The position numbers were made by a program, and so were the translations under genes. From Brucella oryzae (lineage in GTDB: Bacteria > Pseudomonadota > Alphaproteobacteria > Rhizobiales > Rhizobiaceae): 64,000 nucleotides of DNA. Position 1 is the first letter of the stretch. Each line of letters opens with the position of its first letter. Positions 46,110 to 57,535 of this stretch are shown piece after piece. Location: assembly GCA_012103035.1 (NCBI GenBank), contig JAAVLL010000001.1, positions 238,501 to 302,500 on the forward strand, given 5' to 3'. The notes beneath the pieces were generated by a model, which worked only from the letters and a program-made list of their open reading frames with translations, made no database searches and had not been told where the DNA came from.

Positions 46110-46460
46110 ATGAGTTTCGACAACAATTATTTTAGTGCCGATCACAACGAATATACGGCCAAGCCGCTAACAAAGGCCGGTCGTGGATTACTGCGCGTTG
46201 TGCTGTTGTTCGGCTCTGCCGTTGTTGCTCTGGCTCTCATCATTGTGCCGGTTCTCAACGATCAGGCAAACAGGGTTGCAGCTCAGTCAGTGCTTCCAGT
46301 CGGGATCGACCGCACCATGACCGGTTCGATCAAGCGTGATACCGGTAGCCAGCCGCACGCGGCAGGCCAGACCTATACGGTGCGCAAGAGTGTGCTTCAG
46401 CCAAGCCCCAATTCCGTCTGCATCATTGAGGCAAACGGCAGCCATAGCGGCGATTGTTGA
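46110..46460 (+). CDS. Hypothetical single-pass membrane protein
   Basis: This 116-residue protein has a cytoplasmic N-terminus (MSFDNNYFSADHNEYTAKPL) and a single helix (LLRVVLLFGSAVVALALIIV). A periplasmic part follows, with the segment RTMTGSIKRDTGS common in rhizobial small envelope proteins, ending SVCIIEANGSHSGDC. The start is ATG 46110. No function is recognised. It is convergent with the methyltransferase, whose stop abuts its own. Confidence 0.65.
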   Translation: MSFDNNYFSADHNEYTAKPLTKAGRGLLRVVLLFGSAVVALALIIVPVLNDQANRVAAQSVLPVGIDRTMTGSIKRDTGSQPHAAGQTYTVRKSVLQPSPNSVCIIEANGSHSGDC

Positions 46461-47348
46461 TTATTTTTCTTCGGCCTTTTAGCGCTTCTGCCAGCGATGC
46501 TTTAGCAGAGCCGGGCTTCAATGGCTTTTGCTGCGATTCATGTGGCGCCCAGCCCGATAACCAGATGATGGAGAAAGTGGCGCGGATGCGCCCGTCCGGA
46601 TCGGAGAACCGCTCTGCATAAATTTCGGCAGCGCGCAGGAAAAGCCGTTTTGAAACCGGCTTGCGGAACGGTCCCGCAATATGTTCTGCATGCCCATGGC
46701 GCGCAGATCGGCCATCAGATTGAACAGCGAATCATAGCGCACCGTGATGTTATCGACGTCGGTTACAGGCAGGGCGAAGCCTGCGCGCTGCAGAAGGCTG
46801 CCCACGTCGCGGACGTCGGGAAACGGGAAGATGCGCGGGAGGCGCCGCCCGTCAGTTCGATTTCGGCCTGAAGAAGACTTTCGCGCAATTCACCCAGCGT
46901 TCCGCTGCCGCTCAGAGCAGCCAGGAAAAGCCCGTCCGGCTTCAGGGCGCGGGCGATCTGCACCATTGTGCCCGGCGTATCGTTGGTGGCGTGAAGTGCC
47001 ATCAGCGACACTATAAGATCGGCACTGCCGGGTTTCAGTGGCAACATTTCCTCATCGCCGACAATAGCCGGAAAGGGGCCTTGCAAAACCCTTTGTCGCG
47101 TTCAATGCGGACAATCAGGTCGGCCTTGCCAGATTGTGCGATGGCTGCAGCCGCCGCGCCGGTGTGGCCAGCCAGATCGACTGCGATGGGAAAATGGCGC
47201 TCCACGGCGTCCAAGCGGTCGCCGAGGTCGTCGGCAATGCGCTGTAACAGGAAATCTGCGCGGGTTCTGCGCGCGCAAAGGCGCGGCGGCGAAACGAGAG
47301 CAGGAGATCGCGATCAAAGATCGCGCTATCATCAGTCGGCGCAGGCAT
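46461..47348 (-). CDS. NDUFAF5-like SAM-dependent methyltransferase (multiple frameshifts)
   Basis: The assembled protein is about 296 residues: MPAPTDDSAIFDRDLLLSFR, LLQRIADDLGDRLDAVER, the SAM region FPIAVDLAGHTGAAAAAIAQ, GSADLIVSLMALHATNDTPG, then LFLAALSGSGTLGELRESLL and DNITVRYDSLFNLMADLRAM, ending WAPHESQQKPLKPGSAKASL. This order and the C-terminal part match the alphaproteobacterial homologues of NDUFAF5, a complex I arginine hydroxylase. Frames break near 47260, 47080, 46830, 46640 and 46490 (A4 run, restored end ALKKAEEK). It is convergent with the hypothetical gene. Confidence 0.75.
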
Positions 47349-47425
47349 GGAATCCGTCTTCTCTTTCGAGCAAGGTTCAGTACAATCGTTGCGGGGATAG
47401 ATGCATTCGAACGGGGGCGAATGCA

Positions 47426-48210
47426 ATGGCGGATGACGATAGAACGCATCAAACCTTTTGCGCAACGCGGGCGAAAGGCTTCGGCGGTTTGCCAGCAGGG
47501 CTGTTCGCTCGTCGGCGGACATGTTGTTTCCGCCGACATGTATCGGCTGTCGGATGCATGTGTCCGAACCCGGGACGCTGTGTCCGAAATGCTGGCCGAG
47601 CTGCGCTTTATAGAAAAGCCTTACTGTCCTGTGCTGGGCATACCCTTCAGTCATGATTTCGGTGAGAATTTCATGAGTGCTGAAGCCATTGCCGATCCTC
47701 CGCCTTTCCGGCGTCTCCGGTCTGCGGTTCTGCATCGGGGCGCGGCACAGCGGATGGCGGTTTCGCTCAAGTTTCATGACCGGACCGATCTGGCTCTTGG
47801 ATGGCGCGCTGGATGCAGCGCGCGGGTCGCGAATTGCTGGATGAATGTGACGTGATACTGCCAGTGCCCCTGCATCGCTGGCGGTTCTGGCAGCGGCGCT
47901 TCAACCAGTCGGCGGAACTCGCCCGCGCACTGGCGAAACTGGAATCGAAACCCTTTGCGCCGCAAGGCGTGAAGCGTGTGCGCCGGACAGATCAGCAGAT
48001 CGGCCTTGGTATCAAGGAACGAAAACGTAATGTGGACGGCGCGTTTCGTGTGCCGCCGGAGCATGAAATTCATGTTCGCGGGCGACGGGTTCTGCTGATC
48101 GACGACGTCTATACGACCGGCGCTACGGTCAAGGCGGTGACGCGGGCCTTATTGCGCGGCGGCGCAAAAGCGTCGATGTGCTGACGTTCAGCCGTGTTCT
48201 CCCGGATTGA
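47426..48210 (+). CDS. comF: ComF family phosphoribosyltransferase-like protein (four frameshifts)
   Basis: This protein is related to the competence factor ComFC. The zinc finger is TCIGCRMHVSEPGTLCPKCW. The PRTase motif is VLLIDDVYTTGATVKAVTRA, with RRTDQQIGLGIKERKRNV before it. The frame breaks near 47445 (A3 run; restored MADDDRTHQNLLRNAGERL), 47600, 47810 and 48167 (A4 run; restored GAKSVDVLTFSRVLPD). The total is about 262 residues. The start ATG 47426 is inferred after repair. It diverges from the methyltransferase gene. Confidence 0.82.
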
Positions 48211-48303
48211 GCTCGACAAAAGTTTACATAGGTTCCTGAAAAGCTTCGGGGCTTCCAGAGTGCGCCTTTGCCGCTTATATAGTGGCCAAAACGATTGGAG
48301 TTT

Positions 48304-48573
48304 ATGATGGTTGATGTAACGATCTACACGCGTATCGGTTGCCCTTATTGCACCCGGGCAAAGGCACTTCTGGCTCGCAAGGGCGTGGAGTTTCATGAAA
48401 TCGATGCAGGTGCAGCGCCGGAATTGCGCGCTGAGATGCAGGAACGTTCGGGCCGCAATACCTTCCCGCAGATTTTCGTCGGGTCCGTTCATGTCGGCGG
48501 ATGCGATGATCTTTTCGCACTGGAAGATCAGGGCAAACTTGACAGTCTGCTCAAGACTGGCGAACTGGCCTAG
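48304..48573 (+). CDS. grxC: Glutaredoxin 3
   Basis: This is a dithiol glutaredoxin of about 89 residues. The active site is CPYC in VTIYTRIGCPYCTRAKALLA, with the cis-Pro loop TFPQIFVGSVHVGGCDDLFA. GGAG lies just upstream of ATG 48304. It is followed after 26 bp by a nitrilase-family gene on the same strand. The frame is intact. Confidence 0.94.
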   Translation: MMVDVTIYTRIGCPYCTRAKALLARKGVEFHEIDAGAAPELRAEMQERSGRNTFPQIFVGSVHVGGCDDLFALEDQGKLDSLLKTGELA

Positions 48574-48599
48574 GATTCTGTCGGATAGGGGAGAAGCCG

Positions 48600-49454
48600 A
48601 TGAGCACGTTCCGCGCCGCTGCAGTACAGATGCGTTCCGGCACAGATGTTGTCCGCAATATCGAGGCTTTGGAGAAACTCGTCGCTGAAGCGGCAGCTCA
48701 AGGCGCGATTTACGTGCAATCGCCGGAAATGACCGGTGCGATGATGCGCGATCGTGCAGCGCTCAAAGCGAGCCTGCGTGACGAAGCCAATGATCTGGTT
48801 TTCAAGGCCGCTTCGGCATTGGCGGCGAAACACGGAATCTTCCTGCACATCGGTTCAACCGCTATCGATGCCGGAGACGGAAAGATTGCCAATCGCGCCG
48901 GAATTTTCACGCCTTCGGGCGAGAAGCTCGTAAGCTATGACAAGATCCACATGTTCGATGTCGATCTGGACAATGGTGAAAGCTGGCGCGAATCAGCAAC
49001 CTATGAGCCGGGCAAGGAAACCATTGTTGCCGAACTGCCTTTCGCAAGTCTCGGCATGGCGATCTGTTACGATATCCGCTTCCCGCAATTATTCCGTGCC
49101 CAGGCGCTTGCCGGTGCCAATGTGATTACCGGTCCGGCTGCTTTTACGAAACAGACCGGAGAGGCCCACTGGCACATCTTGCAGCGTGCGCGTGCCATTG
49201 AGAATGGTGCATTTCTGATTTCTGCCGCGCAGGGTGGTCTGCATGAGGACGGGCGGGAAACCTATGGTCACTCGATCATCGTTTCGCCATGGGGAAAGAT
49301 TCTCGCTGAAGCTGATCACGATGAACCGGGCATCATTCTGGCTGACATCGACGTGACGGAAAGTGCAGCCGCACGTGCCAAGATACCGAACCTGAAGAAT
49401 GCGCGGGAGTTCGATGTACGAACCTGCTCCGCGAAACAGAAAGAGGATACGTAA
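48600..49454 (+). CDS. Carbon-nitrogen hydrolase (Nit-type amidase)
   Basis: This is a nitrilase-superfamily enzyme of 284 residues with the Glu-Lys-Cys triad: SPEMTG (the Glu), KLVSYDKIHMFDVDLDNGE (the Lys) and MAICYDIRFPQLFRAQALA (the Cys). This arrangement fits the Nit1/Nit2 branch, which repairs deaminated glutathione. Its position next to glutaredoxin supports a thiol-metabolism role. The frame is intact. Confidence 0.9.
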   Translation: MSTFRAAAVQMRSGTDVVRNIEALEKLVAEAAAQGAIYVQSPEMTGAMMRDRAALKASLRDEANDLVFKAASALAAKHGIFLHIGSTAIDAGDGKIANRAGIFTPSGEKLVSYDKIHMFDVDLDNGESWRESATYEPGKETIVAELPFASLGMAICYDIRFPQLFRAQALAGANVITGPAAFTKQTGEAHWHILQRARAIENGAFLISAAQGGLHEDGRETYGHSIIVSPWGKILAEADHDEPGIILADIDVTESAAARAKIPNLKNAREFDVRTCSAKQKEDT

Positions 49455-49459
49455 GTTCC

Positions 49460-49885
49460 ATGATCCGCTTTTCGCTTCATTGCGATCAGGGCCATGAATT
49501 CGAGGGCTGGTTTCGCGACAATGCCGATTTCGACAAGCAGTCGGGAATGAAGCTTGTCGCGTGTCCGGTGTGCAATTCGCAAGCTGTTCAGAAGTCGCTG
49601 ATGGCGCCGGCTGTTTCGACAAGCCGGGGCAAGGAAAAGATTGCCATGGCGCTGGGCGATACCCAGAAGCAGATATTGGACGAGATGCGGGAATTGAGCC
49701 GCAAGGTTCGCGAGAATGCGGATTATGTCGGCGACAAATTTGCCGAGGAAGCCCGGAAGATTCATTTCGGCGAGACCGAAACACGTGGTATCTACGGCGA
49801 AGCGTCGCGCGAGGATGTGCATTCGCTGCTTGAAGACGGTGTCGACGTTCTGCCGTTGCCGGTATTTCCAGAAGACAAGAACTGA
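49460..49885 (+). CDS. DUF1178 zinc-ribbon protein
   Basis: The 141-residue protein begins MIRFSLHCDQGHEFEGWF. A CPVC pair is in MKLVACPVCNSQAVQKSLMA, with the first zinc ligands in the N-terminal CDQGH segment. A helical part follows (DTQKQILDEMRELSRKVREN). This is the alphaproteobacterial DUF1178 family, of unknown function. It starts 5 bp after the nitrilase stop, so the two are co-transcribed. The frame is intact. Confidence 0.88.
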   Translation: MIRFSLHCDQGHEFEGWFRDNADFDKQSGMKLVACPVCNSQAVQKSLMAPAVSTSRGKEKIAMALGDTQKQILDEMRELSRKVRENADYVGDKFAEEARKIHFGETETRGIYGEASREDVHSLLEDGVDVLPLPVFPEDKN

Positions 49886-49908
49886 TTGCCGCATAGGAGA
49901 CAAGGCGC

Positions 49909-50787
49909 ATGAAACTGACGGATTCTGCGCCTTTTTGCTGATTGCAACCGGTATCCTGCTGGGCCTCATACTGCCGCTCGGCAAGATCGCCGCGCAGGCC
50001 GGTATTCCGCCCGCGATCTGGACATTTTGTTCTCGGCGAGCGCAGGAATCATTCTGTTCGCTGTTCTTCGCCTGCAGGGAAAGAAGATCGGCTTTTCGGG
50101 CGGGCGGCTGCGTTACTATATCTGCACCGCCTTCATCTCCTATGCTGTGCCCAATCTTCTCATTCTTTCCGCCATTCCGCGCCTTGGCGCAGGCTTTACC
50201 GGCATCATGTACACACTGTCGCCGGTCATCACGCTTGTCCTGTCGATGGGGTTCGGATTGCGGCGTCCCAATGCCCTCGGGATCGGCGGTATAGTAGTGG
50301 GGTTCATCGGTGCAGTGATGGTGGCGATGACGCGCGGCGAGGTGGGGAAGCCAGCCGATCTATTATGGATCGCCGCGGCATTGCTCATTCCGGTATTTCT
50401 CGCCATCGGCAATGTCTATCGCACGCTCGACTGGCCGAAGAACTCCGATCCGACCGAGCTTGCTGCTGGAAGCCATCTGGCATCGGCGCTGATGCTTTTG
50501 CGGGAATACTCATATTCACTGGCCAGTTTCCGATTGAGACGCTTGCATTCGCCCCATGGGCTGCATTGGCCCAGTCTATCGCATCGGCGGGCATGTTCGC
50601 CCTGTTCTTCAGATTGCAGGCGGTTGGCGGGCCGGTCTATCTCAGCCAGATCGGCTATGTCGCAGCCGCACTGGGGCTTATTTCGGGAACACTGTTTCTC
50701 GGCGAACATTATCCGCCGCTGACCTGGATCGGTGCGCTGGTGATTTGCGCAGGCGTTGCCATGACAACGCGTGCGCAAAGGGGTTGA
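49909..50787 (+). CDS. DMT superfamily transporter, EamA domains (three frameshifts)
   Basis: This is a second ten-helix DMT permease. The segments are FCAFLLIATGILLGLILPLG, SASAGIILFAVLRLQGKKIG, GAGFTGIMYTLSPVITLVLS, GIGGIVVGFIGAVMVAMTRG, ALLIPVFLAIGNVYRTLDWP and the final AALGLISGTLFLGEHYPPLT. Frames break near 49922, 50027 and 50500. Adding one base at each gives about 293 residues. The start is ATG 49909. The stop lies 2 bp from that of the convergent ubiG. The substrate is unknown. Confidence 0.82.
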
Positions 50788-50789
50788 GA

Positions 50790-51535
50790 TCAGGCGGGCC
50801 GTTCGGCAAGCACCATATAGTTCACATCGGTGTCGCGGGAGCGGCTCCAGCTGTCGGCCAGCGGATTATAGGTCACGCCAAGCTTGTCGATGAGGCGCAG
50901 ACCGCCTTTCGCAAGTGCTGCTTCCAGTTCTTCCGGACGCACCAGCTTTTCATATTGATGCGTGCCGCGCGGTAGCCAGCGCAATACATATTCTGCGCCG
51001 ATGATTGCCAGGCCGTAAGCCTTCAGCGTGCGGTTGATTGTGGCGACGAACATCAGTCCGCCGGGCTTCACCATTTCGCTCGTTGCCGACATGAACAGGT
51101 CCACATCGGAGACGTGCTCGACCACTTCCATGTTGAGGACCACATCAAATTTTTCACCGGCATCGGCCAGTGCTTCTGCGGTCGTGGCGCGATAATCGAT
51201 CTCAAGACCGCTCTGTGCGGCGTGGATTTTGGCCACTTCGATGTTTGTCGTGGAGGCATCCGCTCCGATCACGGTTGCGCCGAGGCGCGCCATCGGCTCG
51301 CAGAGAGCCCGCCGCCGCAGCCGATATCGAGCAGGCGCAGGCCTTCGAATGGGCGCGGCGCATTGGGATCACGGTTGAATTTGGCGCAGATTTTTTCCTT
51401 GATATAGGCAAGCCGCGTCGGATTGAACTTGTGCAAGGGGCGGAACTTGCCCTGCGGATTCCACCATTCCGCGGCGATGCGCGAAAAATGCTCAATTTCC
51501 GAAGCGTCGATGGTGGTGCGGGCGGTCTCGGTCAT
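50790..51535 (-). CDS. ubiG: Ubiquinone biosynthesis O-methyltransferase UbiG (one frameshift)
   Basis: This enzyme makes two O-methylations in ubiquinone synthesis. The N-terminus has [23 protein letters not shown] motif I is [11 protein letters not shown], then the repaired [39 protein letters not shown] is motif II. One base is missing near 51305, which restores GGGLLCEPMA. The total is about 248 residues. The start is ATG 51535. Confidence 0.93.
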
Positions 51536-51752
51536 TTCATTCTCCAGCGGCGGAAGCGTGCAGTTCTGCTCTCAAGGTAGTACTCCAAAGTCAAGGAACA
51601 AATCAATTTTGCTCTGAGGAGGCCCGATACGAATCGCGGCCTTGCGGAAGCACGGCATTTTAGCTATGTGACCCCGGGTTTGCCTGTCGCAACAATATAA
51701 GGTTTGGGCGGGTGAGAGTGTAATTTTTCTAAACAGCGGGACGTAACCTTAA

Positions 51753-53023
51753 ATGGCGCGCATCGTGATGAAATTCGGCGGCACTTCGGTAGCCGATCTG
51801 GAACGCATCTATAATGTGGCGCGCCACGTCAAACGCGAGGTCGAGGCGGGCAATCAGGTTGCCGTCGTCGTTTCGGCCATGTCAGGCAAGACCAACGAGC
51901 TGGTCGGCTGGGTGCAGAATATGCCGAAAGTCTGCGGCGCAAGCTCGCCTTTCTACGATGCCCGCGAATATGATACCATCGTCGCTTCTGGCGAGCAGGT
52001 GACGAGCGGCCTTCTGGCGATTGCGCTGCAGTCCATCGGCGTCGATGCGCGTTCGTGGCAGGGCTGGCAAATCCCGATCAAGACCGACAACGCTCATGGC
52101 GCTGCCCGTATTCAGGACATTGACGGATCGGAAATCATCCGTCGTATGGAGATGGGGCAGGTTGCCGTCGTTGCCGGTTTCCAGGGCATCGGGCCTGATA
52201 ATCGTGTTGCAACGCTTGGGCGCGGCGGCTCGGATACGTCTGCCGTCGCCATTGCCGCTGGTGTTAAGGCTGATCGCTGCGATATCTATACGGATGTAGA
52301 TGGCGTTTACACGACCGACCCGCGCCTGGAACCGAAGGCGAAGCGTCTTTCGAAGATTTCCTTCGAGGAAATGCTGGAAATGGCGTCGCTCGGCGCCAAG
52401 GTTCTGCAGGTGCGTTCGGTCGAACTCGCTATGGTGCACAAGGTACGCACGTTCGTGCGCTCGAGTTTTACGGACCCAGATGCGCCGGGCATGGGTGATC
52501 CGATCAATCCGCCCGGAACCCTTATTTGCGACGAGGATGAAATCGTGGAACAGCAGGTCGTCACAGGTATCGCCTTTGCGAAGGATGAAGCTCAGATTTC
52601 GCTGCGGCGTGTGGCCGACCGGCCGGGCGTTTCGGCGGCAATTTTCGGACCTCTTGCCGAAGAGTACATCAATGTCGACATGATCGTACAGAATGTGTCG
52701 GAAGACGGCTCCAAGACCGACATGACTTTCACCATTCCGACCGGTGATATCGAAAAGGCACTGAAGGTACTGGACAAGGTCAAGGGCGAGATCGGCTTCG
52801 ACAATATCCAGTCCGAAACCGGTCTTGCCAAGATTTCGGTCATCGGTATCGGCATGCGCAGTCATGCAGGCGTTGCTGCCACCGCCTTCAAGGCGCTGGC
52901 TGAAAAGGCATCAATATCCGCGCTATCACGACGTCTGAAATCAAGATTTCGATCCTGATCGACGGTCCTTACGCGGAACTGGCCGTGCGCACGCTGCACG
53001 CGGTCTACGGCCTCGACAAGTAA
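51753..53023 (+). CDS. lysC: Aspartate kinase (one frameshift)
   Basis: This is the first enzyme of the aspartate family pathway (Lys, Thr, Met). The kinase signature [20 protein letters not shown] is at the N-terminus, with [20 protein letters not shown] and [20 protein letters not shown] after it. Two C-terminal ACT domains carry feedback control. One G is missing at 52907-52908. Restoring it gives [20 protein letters not shown] and a stop at 53021-53023. The total is about 422 residues. It diverges from ubiG. Confidence 0.95.
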
Positions 53024-53238
53024 TCAGCCGGTTCACACCCTGTTTTGAAACATGGTTGTATATTGGGCCGCGTGCCGGAAATGGTGCGCGGTCCTGCAAC
53101 TATTTGCGAGGCGCGACTATTTGTTCTGGACGCGGGTGTCAAAAATGCTCACAAAGGGATTGGCGTAACGCTTCGCGGGCGGGTATTGGAATCGGCTGGC
53201 GAAAGCACGCCAGCAACCTGAAAGGAGCCCCGACGATC

Positions 53239-55503
53239 ATGCGTGAGCTGACAACTGGTCCCCGCGTACTGCTCAAGCGGTTGCGTGAATTGATGGCGGA
53301 GCCGCTGGAACCGCAGGCGCGCCTTGACCGGATCGTTCGCGAGATCGCCCAGAATATGGTCGCGGAAGTCTGCTCCTTCTACATATTACGTGCCGATGGC
53401 GTTCTCGAACTCTATGCGACCGAAGGCCTCAATCCGCAGGCCGTCCACCTTGCCCAGCTTCGTCTCGGCCAGGGGCTTGTCGGCACGATTGCCGCAAGTG
53501 CCCGCCCGCTCAACCTGACGGATGCGCAGAGCCACCCGGCCTTTGCCTACCTCCCTGAAACCGGGGAAGAAGCCTATAATTCCTTCCTTGGCGTTCCTGT
53601 CCTGCGCGCTGGCCGTACTTTGGGCGTTCTTGTCGTCCAGAACAAGACCAAGCGGGCTTATCGGGAAGACGAGGTCGAAGCACTTGAAACCACCGCCATG
53701 GTCCTTGCTGAAATCATCGCGACCGGTGACGGGCTGCGTCTGGCCCGTCCGGGCATAGAGCTTGATCTCGGTCGCCCGATGAGCGTGACAGGACAGGCTT
53801 TCAACGACGGTATCGGCCTTGGCCATGTGGTGCTGCATGAGCCGCGCATCGTCGTCACCAATCTTTTCAACGAGGATAGCCAGGCAGAGCTGAACCGGCT
53901 GGACGAGGCGCTTGGCAGCCTGCGCATATCGATCGATGACATGCTGTCGCGCCGCGATGTGGCGGTGGAGGGCGAGCATCGCGAAGTGCTCGAAGCCTAT
54001 CGCATGTTTGCCCATGATCGCGGTTGGGTGCGACGGCTCGAAGAAGCCATTCACAACGGTCTGACTGCCGAAGCGGCAGTCGAAAAGTGCAGAGCGATAC
54101 ACGCGCGCGCATGGTGCATCTAACCGATCCTTATATGCGCGAGCGCCTGTCGGATTTCGATGATCTTGCGAACCGTCTGCTACGCCAGCTGATGGGGCGC
54201 GACATCAAGACTATCGCCGAATCGCTGGTCAAGGACGCGATCATCGTTGCGCGCTCCATGGGAGCTGCCGAACTTCTGGATTATCCGCGCGAGCTGCGCG
54301 GCGTGGTTCTGGAAGACGGTGCGGCCACGAGCCACGTGGTGATCGTCGCCCGCGCGATGGGTATTCCCGTGGTCGGACAGGCCAAAGGCATTGTCTCGAT
54401 GGCCGAAAACAACGATGCGGCAATTGTCGATGGTGATGAAGGCATCATGCATCTGCGCCCGCAAGCCGATCTGGAAACAGCTTATGCCGAAAAGGTTCGT
54501 TTCCGGGCGCGGCGTCAGGCCCATTACCGTGAGTTGCGGGACAAGCCATCCGTCACGAAGGACGGTGTCGATATCTCGCTTCTGATGAATGCCGGGCTTC
54601 TCGTCGATCTGCCGCAATTGTCGGCTTCGGGTGCGGCGGGATCGGCCTGTTTCGTACAGAACTTCAGTTCATGGTGGCCTCCACATTTCCGCGTGCCGAA
54701 CAGCAGGAACGCCTCTATCGCTCGGTTATCGAGGCGGCAGGCGACAAGCCGGTGACTTTCCGGACGCTGGACATCGGCGGTGACAAGGTTCTCCCTATTT
54801 CAGTTCGACCGTGCAGGAAGAAAATCCAGCACTCGGCTGGCGTGCTATACGCCTGACGCTCGATCGTCCGGGATTGCTGCGTACCCAGCTGCGTGCGCTG
54901 TTGAAGGCGGCGGGCGGACGCGAGTTGAAAATCCTGCTGCCGATGATCACGGAAGTCAGCGAGGTGAAGGCCGCGCGGGAGATCATCGATCGTGAGGTCC
55001 GTCATTTGTCGCGGTTTGCCCATCAGTTGCCCATGTGTCTGAAACTGGGAGCGATGATCGAGGTGCCGTCGCTGCTTTGGCAGCTTGAGGAACTGATGTC
55101 GCTCGTCGATTTCATCTCCGTCGGTTCGAATGATCTCTTCCAGTTTCTGATGGCAACAGATCGCGGCAACTCGCTGATGTCGGGGCGCTTCGACCAGCTG
55201 TCGCCTGCATTCCTGCGGGCACTGCGCTTCATCGTGGAAACCGGCAATCGCCACGGCAAATCGGTTACTCTATGCGGTGAAATGGCCAGCAGGCCGCTTC
55301 CAGCCATGGCGCTGGTCGGTATCGGGTTTCGGTCGATCTCGATGTCGGCGGCAGCAATCGGCCCGGTCAAGGCTATGCTCGATCAGCTGGATGCGGGCAA
55401 GCTCACGGCCTTGCTGGCGGAAGAGCTGGACAAGCCGAACAGCGCGCATTCGCTGCGTGAAATGCTGATGAGATTTGCCGAAGACAACGATATTCCGTTA
55501 TAG
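53239..55503 (+). CDS. ptsP: Phosphoenolpyruvate-protein phosphotransferase PtsP, EI-Ntr (three frameshifts)
   Basis: This is enzyme I of the nitrogen PTS. It takes phosphate from PEP and passes it to NPr. The N-terminal GAF domain spans about residues 20-170. The His domain has LEDGAATSHVVIVARAMGIP, and the PEP-binding C-terminal domain has FRTLDIGGDKVLP, FISVGSNDLFQFLMATDRGN and KSVTLCGEMASRPL. Frames break at the A4 run 54083-54086 (restored VEKVQSDTRARMV), the G3 run 54638-54640 and the C3 run 54793-54795. The total is about 755 residues. ATG 53239 follows AAAGGAGCCCCGACGATC. Confidence 0.93.
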
Positions 55504-55597
55504 CGAAGCAAATTAGCCTGACTGGACGGTCGCGGTGCAGGATTGCGCAGCGTCTCGTTTTGCATTTTGCACGTTGCTGACAATTTTAGGACATGAC

Positions 55598-56671
55598 ATG
55601 ATCGCATTGCCGCAGGACCGGATGGACCAGCTCTTGAAGCGGTTCTCGATGATCGAGAGCCAGATGGCCAATAATCCGGATTCGGAAACCTATGTGAAGC
55701 TTGCATCGGAATATTCCGAGCTGCAGGAGGTGGTCGGCAAGATTCGCGAACTGACCGACGCCCGCAAGGAAGCGGTCGATCTGGCGGCTATGCGTGACGA
55801 CGCCGCCACAGATGCCGAGATGCGCGCGCTGGCGCTGGAAGAGCTGCCGGAAGTGGAAAAGCGCATTGAGGCACTGGAGCAGGAAGTCCAGATTCTGCTT
55901 CTGCCCAAAGACGCTGCCGACGAGAAGAATGCGATCCTCGAAATTCGTGCCGGTACGGGTGGACTTGAGGCGGCGCTGTTCGCCGGTGACCTGTTTCGCA
56001 TGTATGAGCGTTATGCCGCCGAAAAGGGCTGGCGGGTCGAACTGGTCTCGGCCAGCGAGGGTGACGCCGGCGGTTACAAGGAAATCATCGCTACCGTTTC
56101 GGGCAAGGGCGTGTTCTCCAAGCTCAAGTTTGAATCGGGCGTGCACCGCGTACAGCGCGTGCCTGAAACGGAAGCTGGCGGGCGTATCCACACATCGGCG
56201 GCAACGGTTGCTGTCCTCCCGGAGGCAGAAGACATCGATATCGAAATCCGCAACGAGGATATCCGCATCGATACGATGCGGGCATCGGGCGCTGGCGGGC
56301 AGCACGTCAACACGACCGATTCGGCGGTTCGCATTACGCACATCCCGACCGGTATCATGGTCGTTCAGGCTGAAAAATCCCAGCACCAGAACCGCGCACG
56401 CGCCATGCAGATTTTGCGCGCGCGCCTTTATGACATGGAGCGCCAGAAGGCAGAAACCGAACGCTCAGAATCGCGCCGCAGCCAGGTCGGTTCCGGCGAT
56501 CGTTCGGAGCGCATTCGCACTTATAATTTCCCACAAGGGCGCGTCACCGATCATCGCATCAACCTGACGCTTTATAAGCTCGACCGGGTCATGGAAGGCG
56601 ATCTGGACGAGCTGGTCGATGCGCTGATTTCCGATCACCAGACCGCGCTCCTGACCGAGCTGGGCGCCTGA
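55598..56671 (+). CDS. prfA: Peptide chain release factor 1
   Basis: This factor reads UAA and UAG and triggers peptide release. The stop-codon motif PxT is in RVPETEAGG. The catalytic GGQ is in [20 protein letters not shown]. The length is 357 from ATG 55598, which lies in GACATGATCGCATTG. The frame is intact. It is followed 2 bp later by prmC, which methylates the GGQ glutamine, a standard pairing. Confidence 0.97.
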   Translation: MIALPQDRMDQLLKRFSMIESQMANNPDSETYVKLASEYSELQEVVGKIRELTDARKEAVDLAAMRDDAATDAEMRALALEELPEVEKRIEALEQEVQILLLPKDAADEKNAILEIRAGTGGLEAALFAGDLFRMYERYAAEKGWRVELVSASEGDAGGYKEIIATVSGKGVFSKLKFESGVHRVQRVPETEAGGRIHTSAATVAVLPEAEDIDIEIRNEDIRIDTMRASGAGGQHVNTTDSAVRITHIPTGIMVVQAEKSQHQNRARAMQILRARLYDMERQKAETERSESRRSQVGSGDRSERIRTYNFPQGRVTDHRINLTLYKLDRVMEGDLDELVDALISDHQTALLTELGA

Positions 56672-56673
56672 GC

Positions 56674-57535
56674 GTGAGCGGCGAACGCCTCGACACACTG
56701 ATGAGTGCCGCCCGGAAACAACTTCGGGACGTGGGGCTCGATACACCCGATCTCGACGCGCGGCTGCTGGTCGAATGGGTGACGGGGCAACTCGACTCGA
56801 TCTGATTTCTACGCCGGAAAAGCTGATTGATGAGGAACGTGTCGCGGTGCTTCGGTCTGCACTGAAGCGCCGGGCTGCAGGCGAGCCGGTACATCGCATC
56901 ATAGGCATGCGCGAGTTTTCGGCCTGCCTTTCCAGCTCTCCGCTGCGACGCTTGAACCGCGTCCCGATACGGAAGTGCTGGTGGAATTGGTCATTCCGGC
57001 ACTGGAAGCGCTGACGGCGCAGAAGAGCACACTTGAACTGCTCGATATGGGAACAGGAACGGGCGCTATCATTATCTCGCTTCTGCATCGCTTCGAGTGC
57101 GCGCATGGCATCGGTCTCGATATGGCGGAAGGCGCGCTTGCGATGGCGCGAATCAATGCTGTCGCCAATGGCGTAGGCGACCGCTTTGCCGCATTTAAAA
57201 GCGACTGGTTCCAGAATGTGAGCGGGCGCTTTCATCTTATTGTCTCAAACCCGCCCTATATTCCGCATGAAGACATTGCGGGACTTTCGCGCGAAGTGCG
57301 TGAACATGATCCCCTCGCCGCACTTGATGGCGGCGCCGATGGACTGAATTTCTACAGAGCCCTTGCACAGAAGGCAGCAGATCACCTATATAAGAACGGA
57401 ATGGTTGCCGTAGAGATCGGCGCCGGACAATTCCAGGATGTTGAGGCGCTTTTCGAAAGCGCAGGTTTTTCTCTCGCAGGACATGCGAGTGATCTTGGCG
57501 GTCACAGAAGGGCCATGCTTTTCGCGCACAAATAA
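56674..57535 (+). CDS. prmC: Release factor glutamine methyltransferase PrmC (two frameshifts)
   Basis: This enzyme methylates the Gln of GGQ in RF1 and RF2. The catalytic NPPY is in FHLIVSNPPYIPHEDIAGLS, and SAM motif I is in ELLDMGTGTGAIIISLLHRF. The N-terminal helical domain starts at GTG 56674 (SGERLDTLMSAARKQLRD). Frames break at the G4 run 56784-56787 (restored TGATRLDLISTPEKL) and the T4 run 56916-56919 (restored MREFFGLPFQLSAATLEPRP). The total is about 288 residues. Confidence 0.93.
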